A stretch of DNA of 64,000 nucleotides from an uncultured Psychroserpens sp. (lineage in GTDB: Bacteria; Bacteroidota; Bacteroidia; Flavobacteriales; Flavobacteriaceae), in assembly GCF_947501425.1 (NCBI RefSeq), contig NZ_CANMVN010000002.1:62001-126000 (forward strand), written 5' to 3'. The position numbers and the translations under genes are program-made. Each line of letters begins with the position of its first letter. The stretch's first letter is position 1. The notes beneath the pieces were generated by a model. That model did not search any database. It was not told where the DNA came from and worked only from the letters and a program-made list of their open reading frames with translations. Below are positions 42,842 through 50,768 of the stretch, one piece after another.

Positions 42842-43261
42842 ATGAAAACTTTATTCTTAACAATCGCATTAACACTTGTATCTACTTTAGGATTTGCTCA
42901 AGACAACAAAGGACAAACCATTACAGTCACTGTAGAAAACTTTTTAAGTAACGACGGAAAAGCAGTCATCTCTTTACATACCTCTGACACCTTTATGAAA
43001 GGTGCTGGAGTACAAAACTTAGAAGGTAAAATAATAGATGGAAAAGCGACTTTTACTTTTGAAAATGTTGCCTCTGGAGATTATGCCATCATGGTACTTC
43101 ATGATAAAAACGAAAACAACAGAATGGATTTTGAGGAAAACGGTATGCCAAAAGAAAGCTATGGAACATCAAACAATGTGAGAAGTTTTGGTCCTCCAGT
43201 ATACAGTGATTCAAAATTTGAAGTTAAAGACGAAGATCTAAAATTAACGATAAGACTTTAA
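42842..43261 (+). CDS. Secreted DUF2141 domain protein
   Basis: A 139-aa protein with a signal peptide (1-20, ending LGFAQ). The DUF2141 beta-sandwich covers the rest: ITVTVENFLSNDGKAVISLH, VASGDYAIMVLHDKNENNRMD (the conserved H-D-x-N-x-N-x-x-D segment, EF-loop-like and possibly calcium-binding) and FGPPVYSDSKFEV. Members are found widely in Bacteroidota and their role is unknown. It has its own terminator. Confidence 0.88.
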   Translation: MKTLFLTIALTLVSTLGFAQDNKGQTITVTVENFLSNDGKAVISLHTSDTFMKGAGVQNLEGKIIDGKATFTFENVASGDYAIMVLHDKNENNRMDFEENGMPKESYGTSNNVRSFGPPVYSDSKFEVKDEDLKLTIRL

Positions 43262-43298
43262 TACCTTAACTCATCAATCAAAACGTTAGTCAATCTCT

Positions 43299-43331
43299 AA
43301 AAGAACCTTTAATCAGAAGGTTCTTTTTTTT
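43299..43331 (+). terminator. Intrinsic terminator after the DUF2141 gene
   Basis: Perfect 11-bp stem AAAAGAACCTT / AAGGTTCTTTT with a 7-nt loop, followed by more T; it ends 2 nt before the convergent TonB receptor's stop codon. Confidence 0.85.
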
Positions 43332-43332
43332 G

Positions 43333-45633
43333 CTACCAGTACAACCTAAACATGACATTAGGTGTAAAACCAATTGAGAATTTATCTATGACTTCAATCT
43401 CACTGTTAAAATCATTATTGCCTAAATACTCTCTACTGATCAAATTGGTCTTATTGTAGATATTTCGGATTGAGAAACCAACCTTAGCTCTTAACTTACT
43501 ATCTCGTGAAAATTTAAATCTATAAGTTGACGAGAAATCAAGTCTGTGATAATCTGGTAATCGTTTCGTATTTATTCCATTATTAAACTCTAATCCGTCT
43601 GTAGCTTCAGTAGCTTCAGTATATGGTTTTCCGGTTTGCCATCGCCATGCCAAAGCCACTTGAAAATCAGATTTTTTATAACCTATTGATGCAGTAATAG
43701 CATGGATTACATTAGAACGCGATGTAAAAAAAGCTTCATTATTTAAATTTTTGTAGCGACTTTCAGAATTGTTAAACGCATAACTCACCCAAGAATTAAA
43801 TCCATTAAAGCGCTTTCTTAAAAACAAATCAATCCCGTAAATTCTTTGTTCACCAATATTGAATTGACTACCATTTGGATTTAAAAATCCAAACGACAAA
43901 GCTGTGATGTTATCTAATGTCTTATAATAATTATCAACGTCTAAGGTCCATCCATTTCTTGTGTAAATAAATCCTGCAGACACCTGCTTGCTGTTAATGA
44001 TAGGAAATTCGTTACCATTAGCCAATCGCCACAGCCTGTTCTCCAAAGAGAGATCACTAATGATAGTTTCATCTATTTCACTAATGATTTGATTTTTTAT
44101 TTCTCCTGAAATTTGAAGTTTAACGTTTTTGAAAAGCTGTTTGTACATCAGCAATCGTGGCTCAAACCTAACCGCATTCAATTCGTCAAAATAAGTAGCT
44201 CTTAATCCGAAGGACAGATCAAATAACTTTGGGTTTTTATAGTCATAGTTTCCATATAAACTGTGTGTTCTAACTACTGTTTTATCTTCATCTAAAATAA
44301 ACTGAAGATTGGTAGTATTCAAAAACGCATACGCAACATCTTTGACTACATATTGGTAGCCAAGGGTTATTATGTTATTATCATTGATTATTTGCTGTAA
44401 TTCGGTTGAAATTCCAGAATCGAAAATAATATTACGTTTTTCAAAATCTGAAACTTGCGTGCCATTTTCCGAAGTAATAAAATTATAATTCAGTTTATAG
44501 TCTGAAAAATAAGCAGACGTATGTTGTGCTAGCTTAGTATTCCATTGCGTAGACCAACCCAAACCATAACCTGTATTTTTGATCGACATTTGGTCATTAA
44601 AGCTTTCGTTAGTATTTGACTGATTAACTGTATAATCAAGAGTATTGTCAATAGCAATCATACTGGCATACAAGCTATTTTTTGCGTTTAGCTTATAATT
44701 TAATTTAAGGTTGTAATCTAAAAAGCTAAAATCGTTATCTGGATTATCTCCATTTTGAATTTTAGTACTCTCAAACACTTTATCAGCCAATCTGTCAAAG
44801 GTGTAAGATTGATATAAATTGGTATAACTGGATCTCAAAGACGCCTGAACTCCCAATTTATTTTTGATAATAGGAACTTCGACAAACGCATCTGCATTAA
44901 TGCCATTAAACCCTAACTGCGCTTTCACATCGTTTTCTATAGCTGTATTAGTAGTCATTGATATTACACTCGATGCGCGTTCACCGTAACGTGGATGTGA
45001 GCCTTTATTAATAAATGTTACAGCTTTGGTAGCATTGGGATTGAATGGTGAGATCATTCCAAAGAGGTGTCCTTTATGATACATGTTTATACCATCCCAA
45101 ATGAGACGATTTTGATCCATGTGTCCGCCTCTAACTAAAAAACCAGAGGCTGTTTCATTTGGACTAACAACTCCTGGTAACAATTGAATACTTTCCAGCA
45201 CATCAGGCTCTGTTAAACCTGGTAAAATCCCCAAGCTTCTGGGATCAATCTTAAAGGAGGCGTCCTTTTGTTTGCTTATCCCTTTGGTAAGGTAACTATT
45301 GAGAATTATTTTATCAAGCTCTTGTATATACACCTCATCTCTTGCTTGATTGACAATGATGTAACGATTTACAACAAGCTCAAAACTTAGACCAGTTTTT
45401 GCTTCAACAGTTCTTAAAAGTTGAGATAACGACCGCTTTTCTTTTGTTAAGTTGATCGTTGTATTTGCTATGATGGCATCCTGATAAGAAAACCTGACAT
45501 CATACACATCTTCAATAACTTCAAAAGCGTCCTTTAAAGTGACATTATTAAATTGAATGTAAAATTTAGCCTCTTCTTGCGAAAAGGCTAAAACGGGTAG
45601 AATTAGTACAATGCTAATAATCAATTTTTTCAC
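43333..45633 (-). CDS. TonB-dependent receptor with STN signalling domain (FecA-like)
   Basis: A 766-aa outer-membrane receptor. After the signal peptide (1-18) there is an STN/secretin-like domain at about 24-95 (FNNVTLKDAFEVIEDVYDV, TTINLTKEKRSLSQLLRTV), which contacts a FecR anti-sigma. The plug domain (about 125-235) contains ESIQLLPGVVSPNETASGFL and LVRGGHMDQNRLIWDG, and the barrel ends FSIGFTPNVMFRLYW. The gene directly follows fecR (4-bp overlap) and an ECF sigma gene, so this is a complete cell-surface signalling locus. The ligand is unknown. Confidence 0.93.
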   Translation of the reverse strand: MKKLIISIVLILPVLAFSQEEAKFYIQFNNVTLKDAFEVIEDVYDVRFSYQDAIIANTTINLTKEKRSLSQLLRTVEAKTGLSFELVVNRYIIVNQARDEVYIQELDKIILNSYLTKGISKQKDASFKIDPRSLGILPGLTEPDVLESIQLLPGVVSPNETASGFLVRGGHMDQNRLIWDGINMYHKGHLFGMISPFNPNATKAVTFINKGSHPRYGERASSVISMTTNTAIENDVKAQLGFNGINADAFVEVPIIKNKLGVQASLRSSYTNLYQSYTFDRLADKVFESTKIQNGDNPDNDFSFLDYNLKLNYKLNAKNSLYASMIAIDNTLDYTVNQSNTNESFNDQMSIKNTGYGLGWSTQWNTKLAQHTSAYFSDYKLNYNFITSENGTQVSDFEKRNIIFDSGISTELQQIINDNNIITLGYQYVVKDVAYAFLNTTNLQFILDEDKTVVRTHSLYGNYDYKNPKLFDLSFGLRATYFDELNAVRFEPRLLMYKQLFKNVKLQISGEIKNQIISEIDETIISDLSLENRLWRLANGNEFPIINSKQVSAGFIYTRNGWTLDVDNYYKTLDNITALSFGFLNPNGSQFNIGEQRIYGIDLFLRKRFNGFNSWVSYAFNNSESRYKNLNNEAFFTSRSNVIHAITASIGYKKSDFQVALAWRWQTGKPYTEATEATDGLEFNNGINTKRLPDYHRLDFSSTYRFKFSRDSKLRAKVGFSIRNIYNKTNLISREYLGNNDFNSEIEVIDKFSIGFTPNVMFRLYW

Positions 45634-46556
45634 TTTGAGCTCAAATAGATGTTTCGGTTTTCTTTTACAATATATCGTATTTGTAAAGGTTTGAATACAG
45701 TTTTTAATGCTGTGTCCAGATCTTTATGTGTAAAACTACCTGTAAAAATTATATGCTGGTCTATAGTATCTGAATTGACTGTGACATTGTATTGCGCCTC
45801 TAAAGCAGAAATCACATAATGCAAAGGCACACTTTTAAAACTACTCTCGCCATCTATCCACGTTGGCTTATTCTCAACAACTTCCCATAGCTCGGCCGTA
45901 TGACCATTTATGCGTCTAAAGGACTTAGAAGGCAATAGTATATGGTCCTCTCCTTTTGAATTGACACTCACTTTTCCTTCAAAACAAACCACCTCAAAAA
46001 GCTCGTTGACAGTATTAACATTAAACTGCGTTCCTAAGACGCTTACATTGCCATTTTCAGTAGTAACAGTAAACGTACTACCTTTTTTAACTTTAAAATA
46101 GGCTTCACCTATTAGGTTGATAGTTCGCTCAGAAGCCCAGTTATCTTCATCATAGGTTAAGGTAGATTTGGAGTTTAATATCACTTCAGAACCGTCTAAC
46201 AAAGCAATAGTGCGTTGTTCACCAAAACTAGTTTCGATAGTAATTATATCATCTCCCAAAATAGTGAACAACCCAAAAAACAATACCACAGAAGCCGCAA
46301 TACCAATAAGCCAGGTTTTTGCATGCAATGGTTTGACCTTGGACTCTTTTTGCGAGATATGCGCTTTGATCTTTTTAAATGAAGCAGCTGTTGGTGTATC
46401 TAAAACCTCATGAGCGTCAATCCCTTTTCTAATTTTGAGATAGGCTTTAAAATCAGATTCAGATACCAGAGCTTTTAGCTCATCATCAGAAAGATCTCCT
46501 GCTAACCATTGGGCCAAAAATGTATCTTTTTCGTTATGTAAATGTTGCTCTTTCAT
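45630..46556 (-). CDS. FecR family anti-sigma factor
   Basis: A 308-aa single-span membrane regulator. The N-terminal cytoplasmic part (about 1-80) contains the anti-sigma helices. One transmembrane helix is at about 82-100 (WLIGIAASVVLFFGLFTIL). The periplasmic FecR domain spans about 105-200 (ITIETSFGEQRTIALLDGSE, VILNSKSTLTY, GEAYFKVKKGSTFTVTTENG), followed by the DUF4974 C-terminal domain (about 235-305). It passes the signal from the STN domain of the receptor to the ECF sigma factor. The start lies 50 nt after the sigma gene and the stop overlaps the receptor's ATG by 4 bp. Confidence 0.94.
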   Translation of the reverse strand: MKEQHLHNEKDTFLAQWLAGDLSDDELKALVSESDFKAYLKIRKGIDAHEVLDTPTAASFKKIKAHISQKESKVKPLHAKTWLIGIAASVVLFFGLFTILGDDIITIETSFGEQRTIALLDGSEVILNSKSTLTYDEDNWASERTINLIGEAYFKVKKGSTFTVTTENGNVSVLGTQFNVNTVNELFEVVCFEGKVSVNSKGEDHILLPSKSFRRINGHTAELWEVVENKPTWIDGESSFKSVPLHYVISALEAQYNVTVNSDTIDQHIIFTGSFTHKDLDTALKTVFKPLQIRYIVKENRNIYLSSK

Positions 46557-46606
46557 GACTTTCTTATTAATAGGACAACTACAACCTGTAAAACCCTACT
46601 TTAAAT

Positions 46607-47119
46607 TTAAATATTTCCAATATCGCGTCTAATAACTAACAATGCCAAATGCATTCGCTTCTCAACTGCTTTCACTGAAATGTTTAATTGCGAGGCAATA
46701 TCTTTGTATGTTTTCTTTTCGATACGATTGAGTAGAAATACTTCTTTTTGCTTCTCAGGAAGTGAATTAATAGTGCGCTCCAGCTTATCCATAAACTCGT
46801 TCTCCAGCATGATAAATTCTGGCGACTCGTTAGTGGTAGGATTATTAATTCCCTGCTGATGTTTTCTCACTACCTTCTCATGTTTGATCATATTTAAAAA
46901 AGTATTTGTAGCTACCGTGTACAGATAACTTCTTACTTTTTCATGGTTGACCTTATTACAATTATCCCAGAGTTTTATAAATGTCTCCTGTAATATGTCT
47001 TCGGCTTTATCGATATCCTGAGTTTTAAAAAAAATAAAGCGTCTAAGATCTTTTGAATACTTTTGATATATAGTTTCAAAAGTTTTAGAATGACATACAC
47101 TATGTTGATCTTTAGACAT
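46607..47119 (-). CDS. ECF RNA polymerase sigma factor (FecI-like)
   Basis: An ECF sigma factor of 170 aa. Region 2 (about 15-80) has RRFIFFKTQDIDKAEDILQE and TFIKLWDNCNKV, and region 4 (about 115-165) has the helix-turn-helix KEVFLLNRIEKKTYKDIASQ followed by LNISVKAVEKRMHLAL. I chose the ATG at 47119 (MSKDQHSV). A longer frame from 47146 is possible, but the best promoter box (47144-47151) would place the transcript start downstream of it. Sigma, FecR and receptor form one reverse operon; the Kazal-like lipoprotein diverges from it. Confidence 0.93.
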   Translation of the reverse strand: MSKDQHSVCHSKTFETIYQKYSKDLRRFIFFKTQDIDKAEDILQETFIKLWDNCNKVNHEKVRSYLYTVATNTFLNMIKHEKVVRKHQQGINNPTTNESPEFIMLENEFMDKLERTINSLPEKQKEVFLLNRIEKKTYKDIASQLNISVKAVEKRMHLALLVIRRDIGNI

Positions 47120-47143
47120 TGTTTGGTTTGGTTGTGAACGTTT

Positions 47144-47151
47144 CAAAACTA
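47144..47151 (-). promoter_or_regulatory. Putative -7 box of the ECF/FecR/TonB operon
   Basis: Minus-strand TAGTTTTG fits TAnnTTTG. It lies 25 nt before the ATG at 47119 and overlaps the longer alternative start, which argues for the shorter sigma protein. Confidence 0.4.
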
Positions 47152-47249
47152 AATAAAAAAAAATTAGAGAAAAAAGTAGGGTATTTTTTTTGAGGGTTGT
47201 CTTAGTTATGATTAATCGACAAAAACATATTTAATCTTAAAAAATTGCT

Positions 47250-48728
47250 ATGATGAAGAATTTCAAACTATTGCTTTTAAGTTTTGCCTTAATAGCTGGT
47301 GTTTTAACCTCTTGTACTAATAATGAACCTGTAGTAGAGCAACAAAACATTCAGGAAAGCGAAGCTATCACAACCTCACTTGGTGAATTACAACTTCAAT
47401 TCAACTCTGAAGGTGATATGATTCCAGATGAAAATCCTGCTGGAAATATTGTTCTAGATTTCTGCTTCGATTTTGTATACCCTTTAAATTTATCTTACAA
47501 TACTGGAACTACAGTCACTGTAAACAGCCTTGAAGATCTCGTTCTTATAATGATCAATTCTACAGATGAGCTCTATGTGAATGGCATTGAGTTTCCTTTT
47601 GATGTAGAGACTTATAATGATGATTCAGATGCTATAGAAGTAGTAACTATTAACAATGAAGACGAATTTATTGATCTTTTAGAAGATTGTGATTTTGACG
47701 ACTCTGATTGTGAATGTTTTGAAGTATATGACCCTGTTTGTGTTGAAATAACTGCACCAGATGGCCAATCCTTTGTGGTTACCTATCCAAATGCATGTTA
47801 TGCACAATGTGATGGTTTTACCCAAAATAATTTTATTGAAAACTGTGAGGACGATTATAATGGTCCTGGAGATATTGAATGCTTCGAATTTGTTTTCCCA
47901 ATAACTATTATTACTGATGATGGTAATACTATTGTTGTGAATTCTCAGGAAGAATTAGATAATGCACTTTACAACGCCTATTACTTCGATTTTGAATATC
48001 CTTTCGAGGTCGCACTATTTGATCAGGCTGAAGTAGTAACTATAACTAGTGATGCGGATTTTGAAGCACTTTTAGAGGATTGTTATGATGATTATGATGA
48101 CGATTGCGATTGTGAAAATCAAGCAGGTCCTGTTGTTTGTGTAGAATACGAAGAAGACGATGGTCAGGTGTTCGTCATTCCTTTTCCAAATGCATGTTAT
48201 GCAGAATGTGAAGGCTTTACTCAAGAGGACTTTGTTGACTGTGGAGATGTCTCTGAATGTGAAGAATGTTTAGATGAAGCGATAGATCCTGTATGTGTTC
48301 AGTATGAAGACAACGGACAACTAATTATAACGGTTTTCCCTAATGCATGTTATGCAGAGTGTGAAGGCTTTACTCAAGAAGATTTTGTAGAGTGTGATGA
48401 TAATAACAATCCATCAGACTGCTCTGAAGAAGATGTTGAAGGATATTTGGTAGAATGTCAGTTTTGGACTGCTACCATTGATGATATTGAATTCACCTAT
48501 GTGTTTGGAAGCGATGGTACGATCAATGTAAGCCAAAATAATCAATCAGTTGCCACAGGAACCTGGGAGGTCTTTGCAGAACCTGCTGGTGGTGTGGGTG
48601 TTGAAATTAGTACTAACTCAGGTAACCTTAATAGTGTTTGGTTATTCTTTGATTGCGATAATCCAGATGGTCCCGAAGTAGAAAGTGTTGAACCATGGGT
48701 ATCTAACATTACATCGGGCTGTGAATAA
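47250..48728 (+). CDS. Acidic lipoprotein with three Kazal-like modules
   Basis: A 492-aa lipoprotein (lipobox LTSC, Cys22), very acidic. Two copies of a roughly 75-residue module (about 71-147 and 210-278; CFDFVYPLNL / CFEFVFPITI, then IEFPFDVE / FEYPFEVA, closing LLEDC) alternate with three Kazal-like Cys-rich modules (about 154-199, 286-331, 337-382), each with PVCV, then NACYAxCxGFT and a final Cys. A C-terminal domain (about 391-492) resembles a small lipocalin-like beta-barrel. Kazal modules usually inhibit serine proteases, but the reactive loops here are acidic, so binding of another ligand or of calcium is equally possible. It is divergent from the ECF/FecR/TonB operon and followed by a terminator. 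Confidence 0.85.
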   Translation: MMKNFKLLLLSFALIAGVLTSCTNNEPVVEQQNIQESEAITTSLGELQLQFNSEGDMIPDENPAGNIVLDFCFDFVYPLNLSYNTGTTVTVNSLEDLVLIMINSTDELYVNGIEFPFDVETYNDDSDAIEVVTINNEDEFIDLLEDCDFDDSDCECFEVYDPVCVEITAPDGQSFVVTYPNACYAQCDGFTQNNFIENCEDDYNGPGDIECFEFVFPITIITDDGNTIVVNSQEELDNALYNAYYFDFEYPFEVALFDQAEVVTITSDADFEALLEDCYDDYDDDCDCENQAGPVVCVEYEEDDGQVFVIPFPNACYAECEGFTQEDFVDCGDVSECEECLDEAIDPVCVQYEDNGQLIITVFPNACYAECEGFTQEDFVECDDNNNPSDCSEEDVEGYLVECQFWTATIDDIEFTYVFGSDGTINVSQNNQSVATGTWEVFAEPAGGVGVEISTNSGNLNSVWLFFDCDNPDGPEVESVEPWVSNITSGCE

Positions 48729-48757
48729 AACCCTATTTAATTGAATTTAATTAATAA

Positions 48758-48789
48758 AAAACCCTTCAGGATTACTCTTGAAGGGTTTT
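48758..48789. terminator. Bidirectional intrinsic terminator
   Basis: Perfect 11-bp stem AAAACCCTTCA (48758-48768) / TGAAGGGTTTT (48779-48789) with a 10-nt loop, T-rich on the plus side and A-rich on the left. It separates the convergent Kazal-like gene and dps. Confidence 0.85.
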
Positions 48790-48809
48790 CTTTGCTCAGT
48801 ACAGAGAAA

Positions 48810-49289
48810 CTACACACTCTGTCCTAACCACGCTTTCATCATCCAGACTGTTTTTTCCTGTTCAGTAATAAAATCACTCATCATGGCATTGGTACCTTCA
48901 TCATTTGCTTCGTCGGAAACGTCTAAGATTTGACGCTCGATCTTGAGCAACTCGGTTAATGAACTTACAATGAGTTCAACCGCTTTTTCATCTTCGGAAA
49001 TGTTCTTCCCTACTGGCACTTTAGCCGCTTTAGTGTAATCTTCAAACGTATGCAATGGTGTTACACCAAGAGTTAAAATACGTTCTGCAATCTCATCAAC
49101 TTTTAAATTGGCATCTGTGTACAGTTCTTCAAACTTAGTGTGTAAGTCAAAGAATCGCTTTCCTTGAATATTCCAATGGATACCTCTTAAATTTTGATAA
49201 TATATTTGAAAATTAGCCAATAAATGATTCAAATCACTTGCTATGTCTTTTGTTTTTTTGGAGTCTAAACCGATACTATTTAATGTCAT
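48810..49289 (-). CDS. dps: Dps family DNA-protecting ferritin-like protein
   Basis: A 159-aa four-helix-bundle protein that forms dodecamers, oxidises Fe2+ with H2O2 and stores iron, protecting DNA during oxidative stress. The inter-subunit ferroxidase ligands are visible: His38 in GIHWNIQG, His50 in FFDLHTKFEELY, and Asp65/Glu69 in KVDEIAERILTLG. Length and these positions agree with Dps. It is divergent from an OxyR homologue, the classic regulatory pair, with 103 nt in between holding a TAAATTTG promoter box and a 13-bp tandem repeat. Confidence 0.95.
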   Translation of the reverse strand: MTLNSIGLDSKKTKDIASDLNHLLANFQIYYQNLRGIHWNIQGKRFFDLHTKFEELYTDANLKVDEIAERILTLGVTPLHTFEDYTKAAKVPVGKNISEDEKAVELIVSSLTELLKIERQILDVSDEANDEGTNAMMSDFITEQEKTVWMMKAWLGQSV

Positions 49290-49312
49290 TTGTTATATTG
49301 TTTTTGTTTATA

Positions 49313-49320
49313 CAAATTTA
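49313..49320 (-). promoter_or_regulatory. Putative -7 box of dps
   Basis: Minus-strand TAAATTTG matches TAnnTTTG, 24 nt before the dps ATG. Confidence 0.5.
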
Positions 49321-49343
49321 ATTTATAATTAATAAAATTTATT

Positions 49344-49377
49344 ATAGTTTTTATAGATAGTTTTTATATTTTTATAG
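49344..49377. promoter_or_regulatory. 13-bp tandem repeat between dps and oxyR, candidate OxyR site
   Basis: ATAGTTTTTATAG (49344-49356) is followed directly by ATAGTTTTTATAT (49357-49369), then TTTTATAG to 49377. ATAG units recur at roughly 9-13 bp; known OxyR operators are built of ATAG elements at about 10-bp steps. It lies between the dps promoter and the oxyR start. Confidence 0.45.
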
Positions 49378-49392
49378 TCTAAATGAATAACT

Positions 49393-50331
49393 ATGACAAT
49401 CACACAATTACATTACGTACTAGCAATAGCCGAACATAAAAATTTTACTAAAGCCGCAGAAAAGTGCTTTGTTACGCAGCCAACCTTGAGTACACAAATT
49501 CAGAAATTGGAAGAAGAATTAGACATATTGATTTTTGACAGAAGTAAAAAACCTATAGAATTAACAGATGTTGGACGAAAAATAGTTCAGCAGGCAAAGA
49601 ATATTGTGAACGAATCAGACCGCATCCAAGATATTGTTGATCAGCAAAAAGGATTTATAGGTGGCGAATTTAAAATTGGTATCATACCTACTATAATGCC
49701 AACCTTATTACCGATGTTTCTTAAAACCTTCATTAAAAGATATCCAAAGGTCAAACTAAAGATCGAAGAACATACTACTGAAGAGATTATTGCAAGAATT
49801 CAAGATGGTCATCTCGATGCTGCTATTGCAGCAACACCTTTAGAACACGAAGCTATTAAAGAACGTGTATTATACTACGAACCTTTTGTAGGCTATATTC
49901 CTGATGATCACAGACTAAAAGACAAAAAGAAAATTGATGTTTCAGATCTGGATATTAATGACATGTTACTGTTAGAAGATGGTCATTGTTTTAGAGATGG
50001 CGTGATCAATCTTTGTAAAGCATTTAAAAGTCATGACGATGACCAGTTTCAATTAGAAAGCGGAAGTATAGAAACCTTAGTAAAACTATCTAATGAAGGT
50101 TTAGGGATGACTCTACTACCCTATCTAAACACCTTAGACCTTAATGAAAAAATGGTTAATAAATTACACCATTTTAATGAGCCTTCACCAGCCAGAGAGG
50201 TTAGTATTATTTATCACAAAAGTGAGCTAAAGATGCAAATTATCGATGCTTTACATAATGTGATCTCAGGGATTATAAGAGGTGCAATCGCCTTTCAAAA
50301 TGTTGAGATTATTAGTCCGATAGCAAAATAA
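49393..50331 (+). CDS. oxyR: LysR-type peroxide regulator OxyR
   Basis: A 312-aa LysR-family activator. The N-terminal helix-turn-helix covers about 1-60 (FTKAAEKCFVTQPTLSTQIQ), and the effector domain starts near 92 (FKIGIIPTIMPTLLPMFL). The redox cysteines fall at Cys199 and Cys208 (GHCFRDGVINLC), the same numbers and spacing as E. coli OxyR, so H2O2 sensing by disulfide formation is well supported. It faces dps across a short intergenic region. A strong bidirectional terminator follows. Confidence 0.95.
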   Translation: MTITQLHYVLAIAEHKNFTKAAEKCFVTQPTLSTQIQKLEEELDILIFDRSKKPIELTDVGRKIVQQAKNIVNESDRIQDIVDQQKGFIGGEFKIGIIPTIMPTLLPMFLKTFIKRYPKVKLKIEEHTTEEIIARIQDGHLDAAIAATPLEHEAIKERVLYYEPFVGYIPDDHRLKDKKKIDVSDLDINDMLLLEDGHCFRDGVINLCKAFKSHDDDQFQLESGSIETLVKLSNEGLGMTLLPYLNTLDLNEKMVNKLHHFNEPSPAREVSIIYHKSELKMQIIDALHNVISGIIRGAIAFQNVEIISPIAK

Positions 50332-50358
50332 TAGTAGTACAACTTAACATACAGATAT

Positions 50359-50390
50359 AAAAAAAGCGACTCGTAAGTCGCTTTTTTTTT
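50359..50390. terminator. Bidirectional intrinsic terminator of oxyR and the 65-aa gene
   Basis: A7-GCGAC (50359-50370) pairs with GTCGC-T7 (50377-50388), loop TCGTAA, T-run to 50390. The foot of the hairpin touches the stop codon of the convergent small gene. Confidence 0.9.
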
Positions 50391-50586
50391 ATGGTTTTAA
50401 TAAGATTAAACATTGATTTAATTCTGGGTTTTGCAAAATTAAAGATTTGATGTAAATCTTAAGCTCTTCAATTTCATAAGGTAATAATCGTTGAAGTGCT
50501 TTTTGTAATTCTTTGCAAAACAATGTAGCGTCAAAGCTTACTTTTTTAAGTATAGTTTTAGTATACTCAAACATTGCTCTTGCCAT
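50389..50586 (-). CDS. Conserved small flavobacterial protein (65 aa)
   Basis: A 65-aa cytoplasmic protein, probably two or three helices: FEYTKTILKKVSFDATLFCK, ELQKALQRLLPYEIEELKIY, then a short tail PELNQCLILLKP. I remember nearly identical short proteins as stand-alone hypothetical genes in other flavobacteria, with LLPYEIEELK and the F-D-x-x-L-F-C-K-E-L-Q-K-A core retained; this is memory, not a search. Function is unknown. The stop codon abuts the oxyR terminator. The 180 nt upstream show no clear promoter. Confidence 0.82.
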   Translation of the reverse strand: MARAMFEYTKTILKKVSFDATLFCKELQKALQRLLPYEIEELKIYIKSLILQNPELNQCLILLKP

Positions 50587-50768
50587 TTTTTAATTGGGTT
50601 TAGGGTTTCTAAGTAGATTTGTTATATAAGCGATTATTTTTTAATTACGATTCTAAATTTAGTAAAAAAAATGATTGCTCAGACGATGGGTCTAAATTTT
50701 AACAGCCAATAATTTGTTAAATCATTCCAGATCTACCTGTAAAAAACTAATTAAACAATTCTGAAAAC

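Noticed and set aside
47144-47151. Longer sigma start at 47146
   Set aside because: It would begin inside the only good promoter box, and sigma similarity begins at 47119, so I used the shorter form.
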